Part shown: piece after piece, positions 1 to 7,202 of the stretch
Layout of the letters: each line of letters opens with the position of its first letter
Position numbering within the stretch: position 1 is the first letter of the stretch
DNA from: DAIRFP01 sp036794995
GTDB lineage: Bacteria; Desulfobacterota; Binatia; UBA9968
Direction of reading: 5' to 3'
Assembly: GCA_036794995.1 (NCBI GenBank)
Contig: DAIRFP010000153.1
Span: forward strand, 1-12,165
DNA length: 12,165 nt
The notes under the pieces: model-generated
What the model was told of the DNA's origin: nothing
Database searches by the model: none
The model's input: only the letters and a program-made list of their open reading frames with translations
Made by a program: the position numbers and the translations under genes

Positions 1-54
1 AGGCCCCGGACTTTGGATCCGGTATCGAAGGTTCGAATCCTTCCCGCCCAGCCA
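1..54 (+). tRNA. tRNA-Gln (anticodon TTG), 5' end cut off by the window
   Basis: The 3' two thirds of a tRNA are visible. The anticodon stem CCGGA/TCCGG (6-10 and 18-22) closes a seven-base loop CTTTGGA with anticodon TTG at 13-15, which reads glutamine codons. A short variable region is followed by the T stem GAAGG/CCTTC around the loop TTCGAAT (27-43). The 3' acceptor strand CCGCCCA, discriminator G and an encoded CCA end at 54. The 5' acceptor strand and most of the D arm lie outside the window, so the fold cannot be fully checked. A tRNA-Gln immediately before prs is a familiar arrangement in deltaproteobacterial genomes, often with ispE further upstream (established knowledge). Confidence 0.93.
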
Positions 55-103
55 GCTTCCCAGCCATCAAAAGGCAGAAGAGTATAATCAGGCAAAGTTT
101 TAG

Positions 104-140
104 GTGGCGCCGTTCAATGAAGAACGGCGCCACTCGTTTT
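104..140 (+). terminator. Rho-independent terminator after tRNA-Gln
   Basis: A perfect 12-bp stem, GTGGCGCCGTTC at 104-115 with GAACGGCGCCAC at 122-133, closes a six-base loop AATGAA and is followed by TCGTTTT. The stem is GC-rich and the T run is short, as in an intrinsic terminator. It would end the tRNA transcript about 50 bases after the CCA and separate it from prs. The heptamer GTTTTAG occurs just before the stem (97-103) and again over the T run (136-142). Its complement CTAAAAC lies at 149-155, so the T run could alternatively pair downstream. Confidence 0.8.
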
Positions 141-239
141 AGTCAACGCTAAAACAAAGTCAGGCACCGCCGGTCGAGGCAGGGTAAGCTAAGTTTATGC
201 CAGTTGCGAAAAATGGCGCGAAGGAATAGTTTCGGGACC

Positions 240-1193
240 ATGAGCCAGCACAGCGCCGAACTGAAGATATTCGCCGGAAATTCCAACGCTCCCTTGGCCG
301 AGGAAGTCAGTCAGTACCTCAGGGTGCCGTTAGGGAAAGCCGTCGTGGAAACTTTCAGCGATGGCGAGAGTAAGGTCGAGATCAAAGAGAACGTCCGCGG
401 CGCCGACGTGTTTGTACTACAGTCTACTTCGGCCCCAGGGAACAACAACTTGATGGAACTCCTGCTGATGTTGGATGCCTTTAAACGGGCCTCTGCCAAG
501 CGCATCACAGCGGTTGTTCCTTATTATGGGTATGCCCGGCAGGACCGGAAAGTTGTTCCGCGCGTGCCGATCAGCGCGAAGTTGATTGCGGACTTGATCA
601 CCACCGCAGGAGCTTCCCGTATGCTCACGCTGGATCTCCATTCGGGACAAATCCAGGGGTTTTTTGATATCCCTGTGGATAACTTATATGCGACACCGGT
701 TTTGTTGCAACATTTGAAGAAGCAACTGAATCACAATGAAGTCACGATTGTATCCCCGGATGCCGGCGGCGTGGAGCGCGCGCGGGCGATCGCAACGCGG
801 TTGGATGCCTCGCTGGCGATCATTGACAAACGGCGCGTCGGGCCCAACGTCGTAGCGGAGATGAACATCATCGGGGAAGTCAAAGATCAGATCGCCATCC
901 TCCTGGATGACATGATCGATACCGCCGGGACGCTGACGATGGCTGCCGACGCATTGAAAAGAGAAGGCGCCAAGCGAATTCTCGGCTGCTGCACGCATCC
1001 GGTGCTATCCGGTCCCGCGATTCAGCGCATCGAGGAATCGGCGTTGGAGGAATTGATTGTCACCAATACCATACCGCTAGCGGCCGAGGCGCAGCGCTGC
1101 GGCAAAATCAAAGTATTGTCAGTGGCTCACCTTATCGGTGAAGCGATTCGCCGCACCCACGACGAAGAGTCGATTAGTTCTCTGTTCGTCTAA
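240..1193 (+). CDS. prs: Ribose-phosphate pyrophosphokinase (PRPP synthase)
   Basis: Makes 5-phosphoribosyl-1-pyrophosphate from ribose 5-phosphate and ATP, the cytosolic precursor of purines, pyrimidines, histidine, tryptophan and NAD. From ATG 240 the protein is 317 aa, the normal length for a bacterial class I enzyme. Visible signatures are GYARQDRK near residues 97-104, the DLHSGQIQGFFDIPVDNLYA stretch at 132-151, SPDAGGVERAR at 172-182, and the PRPP-binding loop LLDDMIDTAGTL at 221-232. The frame stays open up to a TTG at 204, which would add 12 residues. ATG 240 is preferred because homologs begin close to LKIFAGN, although its best Shine-Dalgarno (AAGGA at 221-225) is rather far away. 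A terminator separates it from tRNA-Gln. rplY starts 43 bases downstream on the same strand, so co-transcription is likely. Confidence 0.96.
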   Translation: MSQHSAELKIFAGNSNAPLAEEVSQYLRVPLGKAVVETFSDGESKVEIKENVRGADVFVLQSTSAPGNNNLMELLLMLDAFKRASAKRITAVVPYYGYARQDRKVVPRVPISAKLIADLITTAGASRMLTLDLHSGQIQGFFDIPVDNLYATPVLLQHLKKQLNHNEVTIVSPDAGGVERARAIATRLDASLAIIDKRRVGPNVVAEMNIIGEVKDQIAILLDDMIDTAGTLTMAADALKREGAKRILGCCTHPVLSGPAIQRIEESALEELIVTNTIPLAAEAQRCGKIKVLSVAHLIGEAIRRTHDEESISSLFV

Positions 1194-1236
1194 GCAGAAG
1201 CATTTTAAGCCACCGCACAAGAGGAGGTAAGTTCCT

Positions 1237-1893
1237 TTGGAAACTTTGGAAATTCAAGTCGATGCCCGGCAAACGGGCGGCAAGCGGGACGCTCGACGAC
1301 TGCGCCGCGCCGGCAAGATACCGGCTATTCTTTATGGCCCTAAAACTCCCCCGGTTCCTTTGGAACTCAACAAGAAGGAATTTTCCAGCCGGGTTGCCGG
1401 ACTCGAAGGATCGCATTTGGTCCGACTGAAGTCCGCGGCAGCGACTCTGGCGGATAAGGTCGCGTTGGTGAAGGAGATGCAGTATCACCCGATCACGGGA
1501 GAGGTGATTCATACCGATCTCTATGAGGTCGATCTCACGGCTAAGATCCAGGTGAATGTACCGCTTCATTTCGTGGGCAAGGCGGTAGGGGTTGTGCGCG
1601 GGGGTATTCTGCAGCCAATCGTTCGGGAGATCGAGGTGGAGTGTTTGCCCCTCGACATCCCGCAGTTTTTCAATGTCGAAGTGAGCGACTTGGACATCGG
1701 GGATGCGGTCCATATCGAAGACATGCAGATGCCGGAGAATGTAACGGCGATCTACGAATCGAATTTTGCCTTGGTGACCGTCGTGCCGCCGACGGTTGAA
1801 GAGGCTCCGACCGCCGCAGCGGCGCCGGCAGAGGGAGCGGTAGCTGCACCGGCGGCAGAGGAAGAGAAGAAGGAGGGTGGCGAGGAGTCCTGA
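1237..1893 (+). CDS. rplY: 50S ribosomal protein L25/general stress protein Ctc
   Basis: Binds 5S rRNA in the central protuberance of the large ribosomal subunit; this longer form is the Ctc/TL5 type. Residues 1 to about 95 form the L25 domain, with the basic TGGKRDARRLRRAGKIPAIL stretch and VALVKEMQYHPITGEVIHTD. About 96-185 is the C-terminal TL5 beta domain. The last 35 or so residues are an Ala/Pro/Glu-rich acidic tail, common in this family and probably disordered. The start is TTG at 1237 (spoken as METLEIQVDAR); the strong Shine-Dalgarno GAGGAGG at 1221-1227 decides it, and no ATG lies nearby in frame. Length 218 aa is normal for the long form. It sits between prs and pth, as in many bacteria, with short gaps that suggest an operon. 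Confidence 0.96.
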   Translation: METLEIQVDARQTGGKRDARRLRRAGKIPAILYGPKTPPVPLELNKKEFSSRVAGLEGSHLVRLKSAAATLADKVALVKEMQYHPITGEVIHTDLYEVDLTAKIQVNVPLHFVGKAVGVVRGGILQPIVREIEVECLPLDIPQFFNVEVSDLDIGDAVHIEDMQMPENVTAIYESNFALVTVVPPTVEEAPTAAAAPAEGAVAAPAAEEEKKEGGEES

Positions 1894-1928
1894 GTGCCGG
1901 CTGCCGCGAGGTTTTCAGGAATTGATCG

Positions 1929-2507
1929 GTGAAACTGCTCGTAGGTCTTGGAAATCCCGGCCGGCGATACGAGGGTACGCGGCATAATCTGGGGTTTTTG
2001 ATAATCGACCAAATTGCGCGACAGCTCCAGATTTCGGTCCAAAAAAAACTCTGCGATACCTTGGTCGGAGAGGGGTCCAGGGATGGAGAGCAAGTCCTCC
2101 TGATTAAACCGCAGACCTACATGAACCGCAGCGGACAATCGGTGAAGTGTCTGCTGGACCATTTGGGAGTAACGGCGGAGGATTTGGTGGTGATCCATGA
2201 CGATCTGGATTTGGCGTTTGGCCGCATACGGATTCGGCCCGGCGGCGGGGCAGGCGGCCATCGCGGCATCCTTTCCATCATGGAAACCCTGACGGGAGGC
2301 CAGTTTTATCGAGTCCGCGTAGGCATTGGGCGGCCTCCGGCCGAGGTGGTGGCTGTCGATTTCGTATTGGAGCGGTTCACGCCCCAGGAGGCGGATCAAC
2401 TAAGTCAGGTGGTATCGCGCGCTGCTGAAGCGGTGGACTGTTTGCTGCGGGAAGGTGGACTGCGGGCGATGGAGCAGTTTAACCGGGCGCCATCAGCTCC
2501 ATTGTAA
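1929..2507 (+). CDS. pth: Peptidyl-tRNA hydrolase
   Basis: Cleaves the ester bond of peptidyl-tRNAs that drop off ribosomes, recycling tRNA in the cytosol. The 192-aa protein has the family landmarks: GLGNPG at 6-11, THE active-site region TRHNLGF at 17-23 with catalytic His19, KPQTYMNRSG at 60-69 with Asn66, and HDDLDLAFGRIR at 90-101 with Asp92. In the RPGGGAGGHRG loop, the position that is Asn114 in E. coli appears as Arg112 (HRG rather than HNG); I recall this variant from other lineages, so it is probably not a defect. The start is GTG 1929, supported by AGGA at 1917-1920. It follows rplY after 35 bases. In Geobacter-type clusters ychF often lies between pth and rpsF; it is absent here. 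Confidence 0.96.
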   Translation: MKLLVGLGNPGRRYEGTRHNLGFLIIDQIARQLQISVQKKLCDTLVGEGSRDGEQVLLIKPQTYMNRSGQSVKCLLDHLGVTAEDLVVIHDDLDLAFGRIRIRPGGGAGGHRGILSIMETLTGGQFYRVRVGIGRPPAEVVAVDFVLERFTPQEADQLSQVVSRAAEAVDCLLREGGLRAMEQFNRAPSAPL

Positions 2508-2531
2508 ACCCCAGGGGGCTGTGATTATGAT
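2502..2531 (+). promoter_or_regulatory. Possible sigma70-type promoter for rpsF
   Basis: TTGTAA at 2502-2507, overlapping the pth stop codon, and TATGAT at 2526-2531 are separated by 18 bases. They lie 35 to 65 bases before the rpsF start and resemble -35 and -10 boxes. This is a pattern match only; read-through from the upstream prs-rplY-pth genes is equally compatible. Confidence 0.28.
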
Positions 2532-2566
2532 ACAAGAAAGATTTTATCGTGGAGGGTATAACAACT

Positions 2567-2968
2567 GTGGCACTTTATGAGACTCTTTTCGTGGCTCATC
2601 CCGAAAAGGGGACGAGATTAAAAGAATTTATCGAGCGGTTCAAGAAGGTCGTCGAGGGACAAGAAGGCGTTGTGTCCCAGGTCGAGGAATGGGGCCTCCG
2701 TGATCTCGCTTATCGGATTGACAAGCAGAGTAGGGGATTTTACACGCTGTTGCGATACAACTCTTCGGCCAAAGCGGTGGAGGAATTGGAACGCAATTTG
2801 AGACTCACGGATGGCATTTTGCGCTACCTCACTGTCCGCGCAGATGAGGAGACCCAGGTTCAACCTGCCGCGAAAGGCCACGCGGAAGAGCACCGGGCGC
2901 CAGCCGAGGCAGGGGCCGTAAAATCCGATCAGGAAGTCGCCGCGAAGTCCGACCCCGGACCCTCATAA
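2567..2968 (+). CDS. rpsF: 30S ribosomal protein S6
   Basis: S6 binds 16S rRNA as a heterodimer with S18 on the platform of the small subunit. The core (residues 1 to about 95) begins ALYETLFVAHP and has the usual alpha/beta order, with VVSQVEEWGLRDLAYRIDKQ, GFYTLLRYN and a strand ending LRYLTVRADEE. About 40 residues of Ala/Glu/Lys-rich tail follow, longer than the E. coli protein but typical of S6 variability. GTG 2567 is chosen because GGAGGG at 2551-2556 lies ten bases upstream and homologs start at this point. An earlier in-frame GTG at 2549 has no ribosome binding site and would add six residues. The gene leads an rpsF-rpsR-DUF2232-rplI cluster. Confidence 0.95.
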   Translation: MALYETLFVAHPEKGTRLKEFIERFKKVVEGQEGVVSQVEEWGLRDLAYRIDKQSRGFYTLLRYNSSAKAVEELERNLRLTDGILRYLTVRADEETQVQPAAKGHAEEHRAPAEAGAVKSDQEVAAKSDPGPS

Positions 2969-3112
2969 CCTTTAATTTGGGGAGAGGCAGGTCGGCTGGG
3001 GCAGCGGCATTGTTCCTCGATGCACGGAGCAGTTCCGTCGCTTCGGAGTATGACAGGGAGATCCTAAGAGACGCGGCGATAATCAATATTTGAGAGTGAG
3101 GTAGACGAATCT

Positions 3113-3409
3113 ATGGCACAGAGAGAGATGGGCGCCAGGCCATATCGGGAGAGATCGGACGACGAAAAGGGGGGGCCTCCTCGTCGCCGACCGATGTTCC
3201 GGCGTAAAGTATGTCGCTTCTGCGCAGATAAAACTTTGAGGATCGATTTCAAGGACGTCAGGATGATTTCGCAGTTCGTGACCGAGCGCGGGAAAATGAC
3301 CCCGAGCCGAATTACCGGCAACTGTGCTCGCCATCAAAGATTGCTCACGACTGCGATAAAAAGGGCGCGTAGCGTTGCTTTGCTACCCTTTACCACTGCG
3401 AAAACCTAA
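3113..3409 (+). CDS. rpsR: 30S ribosomal protein S18, zinc-type (C+)
   Basis: Partner of S6 in the small subunit. The 98-aa product has the conserved core FRRKVCRFCADK at 29-40, IDFKDVRMISQFVTERGKM at 44-62, PSRITGNCARHQRLL at 64-78 and AIKRARSVALLPF at 81-93. The N-terminal 28 residues are basic and variable. Cys34, Cys37, Cys71 and His74 form a CxxC plus CxxH set that could bind zinc, unlike E. coli S18. ATG 3113 has GAGGT at 3098-3102 about ten bases upstream. The preceding 144-base gap (2969-3112) holds no gene that I can recognise. A DUF2232 gene begins 20 bases after the stop. Confidence 0.95.
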   Translation: MAQREMGARPYRERSDDEKGGPPRRRPMFRRKVCRFCADKTLRIDFKDVRMISQFVTERGKMTPSRITGNCARHQRLLTTAIKRARSVALLPFTTAKT

Positions 3410-3429
3410 AACTTTCCCTACCGTTTCTT

Positions 3430-4383
3430 ATGCAGCGGCTAGAAATCATCGGCAAATTCTTTCTGGCCTTGGCCTCCACCGTGTTGCTCCTGATTTGCGG
3501 TGCCCTGCTGCCGGCAGCGGGCGTTATTTTGATACCCTTCGTGCCACAGCCGGTGCTTTTTTTCGGTCTCAAGTACGGTGCCGGTTTGGGCCTGGGAGTT
3601 GTTTTTGCCGCTCTGGTGGTCTTTTTCCTGGTATCCGGGGAGGCGTTAGCGGCTGCATATTCGGTATTTGCCCTAATGGTGGGATTGCTCTTGTTTCTGC
3701 TTGGACGGCTTCGTTCGGTTGAATTATTGGTGACGGGGGTTGCGGCCGCGATGATCTCGATGGGGGCCGGCCTGCTGCTTTATTTCTATGGTTCCTGGGG
3801 AGCCATGATCCAAGATTTTCGCGGCAACCTAAACGATAACCTTACCGCCGCCATGCGGGCTCATGAGAAGATGGGCTTCCCACAGGAGAGCCTAAATCTG
3901 CTCAAGGAGAAAGCCCCTGTAATCGTCGAGCAGATGCTCCAACTTCTCCCGAGCTTGCTTTATGTGAGCCTGTGTTTGATCGTCCTGCTAAATATTCTCG
4001 TGCTATGTCGCCGATTCCCGGATCGGCGGACTCAGTGGTTGAACATCGAAACCTTCCGGGAGTGGAAATGCCCGGAACCTTTGGTGTGGGCGCTGATTGG
4101 GTGCGGGTTCGCGTTGTTTATGCCGGCCGGAGAAGCCGTGAATATCGTCGCGGTGAACCTGCTGCTCGTCATCGGGGTTGGCTATTTTATTCAAGGCCTC
4201 GCCATCGTCGCCTATTTCTTTCACAAGAACAACGTGCCCCGGTTTCTGCGCGGCGCCACTTATATACTGATCATTTTTCAGCAAATTTTTACCCTGTTGG
4301 TTGCGGCTCTCGGTCTGTTCGACCTGTGGGGTGATTTTCGCCGGCTAAAGAAGAAAAATTTAACTCCGAGCCAGGCGGCTTGA
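3430..4383 (+). CDS. DUF2232 (YybS-like) integral membrane protein
   Basis: A 317-aa, strongly hydrophobic protein of the DUF2232/YybS family, whose biochemical role is unknown. Hydrophobic segments are visible at roughly 12-37, 40-68, 72-92, 98-120, 172-193, 216-235, 237-264 and 274-298. A soluble, charged loop occupies about 121-170. Two motifs support the family call: FREWKCPEPLVWAL at 209-222, before a membrane segment, and GLFDLWGDFRRL at 295-306, near the basic C-terminus. The position between rpsR and rplI is the usual place for this family in Deltaproteobacteria and some Firmicutes. ATG 3430 is the natural start, but no clear Shine-Dalgarno precedes it. The 20-base spacing after rpsR suggests translational coupling. 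Confidence 0.85.
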   Translation: MQRLEIIGKFFLALASTVLLLICGALLPAAGVILIPFVPQPVLFFGLKYGAGLGLGVVFAALVVFFLVSGEALAAAYSVFALMVGLLLFLLGRLRSVELLVTGVAAAMISMGAGLLLYFYGSWGAMIQDFRGNLNDNLTAAMRAHEKMGFPQESLNLLKEKAPVIVEQMLQLLPSLLYVSLCLIVLLNILVLCRRFPDRRTQWLNIETFREWKCPEPLVWALIGCGFALFMPAGEAVNIVAVNLLLVIGVGYFIQGLAIVAYFFHKNNVPRFLRGATYILIIFQQIFTLLVAALGLFDLWGDFRRLKKKNLTPSQAA

Positions 4384-4392
4384 GGGGGAAGT

Positions 4393-4868
4393 ATGGAAGT
4401 TATTCTGAAAGAGGACATCGTGAATTTGGGTAAAATCGGCGAGGTTGTCCGCGTGCGCGATGGCTACGCGCGAAACTACCTCCTGCCGCGCGGTTTGGTG
4501 CTGGTGGCTAACAAGAAAAATATCAAAACATTCGAGCACCAAAAGAAACTCGTGGCGGATCAAAAGCAGAAGGTGACGCGGCAGGCGCAGGCGGTGGGCG
4601 ATGAGCTGGCGGGCGTGGCGCTCACCATCGCGATGCGAACCGGAGAAGAGGGCAGGCTCTTCGGGTCGGTGACCAACATCCAGATCGAAAAAGCCCTAAA
4701 AGCCAAAGGTCTCGCTGTCGATCGCCGTAAGATTCATCTGGATGAGCCGATCAAGTTGCTCGGTGATTACGAAATCCCAATTCGTCTTTCCGCCGATCTC
4801 ACCGTGCCGTTGAAGCTCTCNNNNNNNNNNCGGTGGTTTCTGAAGCCGGCGGCAAAGCAGCTTCATAG
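4393..4868 (+). CDS. rplI: 50S ribosomal protein L9, interrupted by an assembly gap
   Basis: L9 spans the base of the L1 stalk of the large subunit and helps keep the reading frame. The N-terminal rRNA-binding domain is clear: MEVILKEDIVNLGKIGEVV, then VRDGYARNYLLPRGLVLVA. A charged connecting helix (about residues 45-75) and the C-terminal domain (RTGEEGRLFGSVTNIQIEKAL, then LLGDYEIPIRLSADLTVPLK) follow. Ten Ns at 4821-4830 interrupt the last strand. Reading straight through gives a nonsense tail. The expected L9 end, VVSEAGGKAAS and a TAG at 4866-4868, lies in another frame from 4833, so the true gap length must be 2 modulo 3 rather than 10. Total length would then be about 155 aa. ATG 4393 overlaps an AGGGGGAA Shine-Dalgarno region that starts at the upstream stop codon. 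Confidence 0.93.
4821..4830. other. Assembly gap (10 N) inside rplI
   Basis: Ten unspecified bases. The flanking L9 reading frames do not match across ten bases; a true insert of two bases, or two plus a multiple of three, restores L9. The gap is therefore a scaffolding placeholder and probably almost nothing is missing. Confidence 0.95.
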
Positions 4869-4937
4869 GAATCGCTCCAACTTTTAGTGCACCCCTTCGC
4901 CACCGCTGCCGGAGCGCTCGCCCAGCAGGAGCGCGAC

Positions 4938-5780
4938 TTGCGACGTGCCCGGCTTTTTCTTTTGTTAGCCGCATTGCTGTGGAGCTTGGCGGGGGTCTTC
5001 ATCAAGTTCCTTTCCTTGCCGCCGCTGACGATCGTTTTCTATCGCAGCCTTTTCGCGGCGCTTTTTTTCGCCTTTCTGATCAGAAGGAGCCGCGGGATAC
5101 CGGGCCGCGCGCTGCTGGCTTCCATGCTGAGTTATACCGCGGCCATCAGCGCGTTCGTTTCTGCCAATAAAATCACGACGGCGGCCAATGCCATCGCTCT
5201 ACAGTATACGGCGCCGATCTTTGTTTTCGTGATCGTTCATGTTTTCTTTCGCGAAAAGATCGACGGCGTCAGCTGGATCTCCCTCGGCGTCGGCATGCTT
5301 GGGATCGTTGTCATCTGCGCCGGCAGCGCCGGACAGCCGGACGCAGCGGGAGTGATGATCGCATTGCTCAGCGGGTTGCTTTTTTCGGGCTACATGGTGA
5401 GCCAGCGTTTTCTCACAACGGTCAACCCTGGCACTTTGGTGTTTCTCAATAACCTGGCTTGCTGTCTCATGCTGCTTCCATTTGTCCGCTCGGAGCTGGC
5501 GCTTTCATTTAGCGAAGGTTGGATCGTGGCGGTCATGGGGATCGTTCAGCTCGGCGTGCCGTATTGGCTCTTTTCGAAGGGACTGGAAAAGATCCCGGTC
5601 CAAGAAGCGTCGCTGATTGTTTTGATCGAACCTGTGCTCAATCCGATTTGGGTCGCCCTGGTCGTGGGAGAGTTCCCCTCCCGGGCAACGTTGATCGGTG
5701 GGGGCTTGATTCTAGCGAGCTTGGGCTTTCGTTACCTCCGACAATTTCTAAATAGACGGGCGAATCCAGTTCAGGGTTGA
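4938..5780 (+). CDS. EamA-family (DMT superfamily) transporter
   Basis: A membrane transporter of the drug/metabolite superfamily, likely an inner-membrane exporter or exchanger of small metabolites; the substrate cannot be told. The product has about ten hydrophobic segments arranged as two EamA repeats. The first runs from LFLLLAALLWSLAGVFIKF through ANAIALQYTAPIFVFVIVHVFF; the second from DAAGVMIALLSGLLFSGYMV through EASLIVLIEPVLNPIWVALVVGE. The conserved LQYTAPIF and LIEPVLNPIW end-of-repeat motifs are present. TTG 4938 is preferred because AGGAG at 4927-4931 sits six bases upstream, giving 280 aa. A GTG at 4887 would give 297 aa, but has only a distant AGGAA. It follows rplI, where replicative helicase dnaB is often found. 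Confidence 0.88.
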   Translation: MRRARLFLLLAALLWSLAGVFIKFLSLPPLTIVFYRSLFAALFFAFLIRRSRGIPGRALLASMLSYTAAISAFVSANKITTAANAIALQYTAPIFVFVIVHVFFREKIDGVSWISLGVGMLGIVVICAGSAGQPDAAGVMIALLSGLLFSGYMVSQRFLTTVNPGTLVFLNNLACCLMLLPFVRSELALSFSEGWIVAVMGIVQLGVPYWLFSKGLEKIPVQEASLIVLIEPVLNPIWVALVVGEFPSRATLIGGGLILASLGFRYLRQFLNRRANPVQG

Positions 5781-5825
5781 ATAGACGCGGCGCGGCCCAC
5801 CCATTGCCAAGGCCCGTGAGAACGA

Positions 5826-6248
5826 CTATCCGGGAATTCGTGCATTACCGCCGTGGCGGATCTTTTCCATCTCTTCCCGGGGCAGCGTTTTGATGTCCTT
5901 CCGTAGCTCGTAGTTGACGTGCTGGATATCTTCGGAGGGCCCGGAGCGGTTACCCATCAGCACCATCGCCCCGCTTCCGGTATTCTCCAATTGATAAAAG
6001 GAGCCACCGGTGATGGTTGCGACCATGCCGGGCTTCATTACCGCCGCGCCCCCGTCGGGAAAATGCATGGTGCATTCGCCGTCGATCACATAAAAGGTCT
6101 GGTCGGCATTGTGGCAATGCATATCGTCCTTATCCCCGGGTTGCGGGTAAACGTGGAGCCAAGCGTGGAGCTTCTTGGTGTTAAAGATCACTTTCCTTTT
6201 GCCTTCTTCGCGGGCCATCCGGACCATGTCCATAACATCTATTGGCAT
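5826..6248 (-). CDS. Small single-domain cupin protein
   Basis: A 140-aa single-cupin beta-barrel protein of unknown function. The barrel runs from about residue 25 to 100. First cupin motif: HCHNADQTFYVIDGE, with His44, His46 and Gln50 (Gln in place of the usual Glu), then Gly57. Second motif: PGMVATITGGSFYQLENTG, where the usual metal-binding His is replaced by Tyr85. The residual ligands suggest altered or absent metal binding. The start ATG (6246-6248 on the minus strand) is decided by AAGGAG five bases upstream; the frame extends 19 more residues without a ribosome binding site. The gene is convergent with the transporter and divergent from the aldolase, with a 148-base intergenic region that must hold both promoters. 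Substrate and enzymatic versus sensory role are unknown. Confidence 0.82.
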   Translation of the reverse strand: MPIDVMDMVRMAREEGKRKVIFNTKKLHAWLHVYPQPGDKDDMHCHNADQTFYVIDGECTMHFPDGGAAVMKPGMVATITGGSFYQLENTGSGAMVLMGNRSGPSEDIQHVNYELRKDIKTLPREEMEKIRHGGNARIPG

Positions 6249-6396
6249 AATTTCTCCTTCGCGCCGATTTTCGCGAATCCTACCAACCGGTCGTGGAGCT
6301 GTCAAATTCGCTTGTGTTTAGGCCCGCAGACCGTTTAGACTCCAAACCGTTTTGTGATACTTTGCTGAAACTAAAGTTAGAACCAAGGAGGATGAG

Positions 6397-7200
6397 ATGT
6401 CTATGAATTGGGGAATGGCAAATCGTTTAGCCCGAATCATTAAGCCCGGTGACGGCCGCGCCGTTATGCTCGCCGTGGACCACGGTTACTTTCTCGGCCC
6501 GACGAGCGGTTTGGAAGAGCCGCGGAAAACTATCGAGCCTCTGCTGCCCCATGCGGACTCGATCATGTTGACCCGCGGCGTGTTGCGTACTTCCGTGGAC
6601 CCTAAAGCGGATAAGCCGGTTGTGCTGCGGGTTTCCGGTGGCACCAGCGTCCTGAAAGAGCTTTCCAACGAGGACATCACGGTTTCCATCGACGACTGTA
6701 TTCGCCTTAACGTGTCCGCCATGGCGCTTTCGATTTTTGTCGGGTCGGAGTTCGAAAAGGAAACTTTGGTCAGTCTCGCCAAGCTGGTTGACGAGGGCGA
6801 GAAGTACGGCATTCCGGTGCTTGCGGTGACCGCCGTCGGAAAGGACATGGCGCGGGATGTCCGCTATCTGGGATTGGCCTGCCGCATTGCTGCGGAGCTC
6901 GGCGCGCACATCGTGAAGACGTACTATTGTGATGACTTCGAGCAGCTCATCGAAAGTTGTCCGATCCCGGTCATCGTCGCCGGCGGCAAAAAGATTCCCG
7001 AGATGGAAGCCCTGGAACTCACCGACAATGCCGTGAAAGGCGGCGCTGTGGGCGTCGATATGGGCCGGAATATCTTCCAGTCGGATTCACCGGTGGGAAT
7101 GATCAAAGCTGTTCGCGCCATTGTGCACGAAAATGTCTCCGTGAAAGAAGCGTTCAGGATTTATGAAAGCGAGAAGGGGACGATGCGGAAGGCCGGATAA
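6397..7200 (+). CDS. Class I aldolase of the DhnA/LsrF (DeoC/FbaB) family
   Basis: A 267-aa TIM-barrel aldolase or thiolase that uses a lysine Schiff base. Landmarks are AVDHGYFLGP at 26-35, KTYYCDDFEQLI at 174-185 with Lys174 as the likely Schiff-base residue, PVIVAGGKK at 191-199 for phosphate binding, and GGAVGVDMGRNIFQSDSPV at 215-233. This set closely resembles LsrF, the thiolase acting on phosphorylated autoinducer-2, and more loosely FbaB and the archaeal ADH synthase. No other lsr gene is present, so an AI-2 role is not implied. ATG 6397 has AAGGAGG at 6385-6391; ATG 6403 is a possible alternative. Downstream lies a zinc dehydrogenase on the same strand, a plausible pathway partner now separated by an inserted S23-type gene. 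Confidence 0.9.
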   Translation: MSMNWGMANRLARIIKPGDGRAVMLAVDHGYFLGPTSGLEEPRKTIEPLLPHADSIMLTRGVLRTSVDPKADKPVVLRVSGGTSVLKELSNEDITVSIDDCIRLNVSAMALSIFVGSEFEKETLVSLAKLVDEGEKYGIPVLAVTAVGKDMARDVRYLGLACRIAAELGAHIVKTYYCDDFEQLIESCPIPVIVAGGKKIPEMEALELTDNAVKGGAVGVDMGRNIFQSDSPVGMIKAVRAIVHENVSVKEAFRIYESEKGTMRKAG

Positions 7201-7202
7201 GA

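Noticed and set aside
83..88. TATAAT resembling a -10 box after tRNA-Gln
   Set aside because: No -35 box at a suitable distance, and a strong terminator lies directly downstream.
1174..1713. Minus-strand ORF of 179 codons opposite rplY
   Set aside because: Shadow of the clearly coding rplY frame; composition follows the antisense of that gene. The same applies to the 215-codon ORF at 1752-2399 opposite pth, the 160-codon ORF at 6427-6909 opposite the aldolase, and the plus-strand ORFs over the oxidoreductase.
2508..2566. Search for an S6:S18-binding leader hairpin before rpsF
   Set aside because: CCCC and GGGG runs are present near 2509, but no convincing hairpin with the expected conserved bulge could be drawn by eye.
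2969..3112. Gap between rpsF and rpsR examined for a small gene
   Set aside because: No ORF with a start signal or recognisable protein in either strand; likely untranslated spacer.
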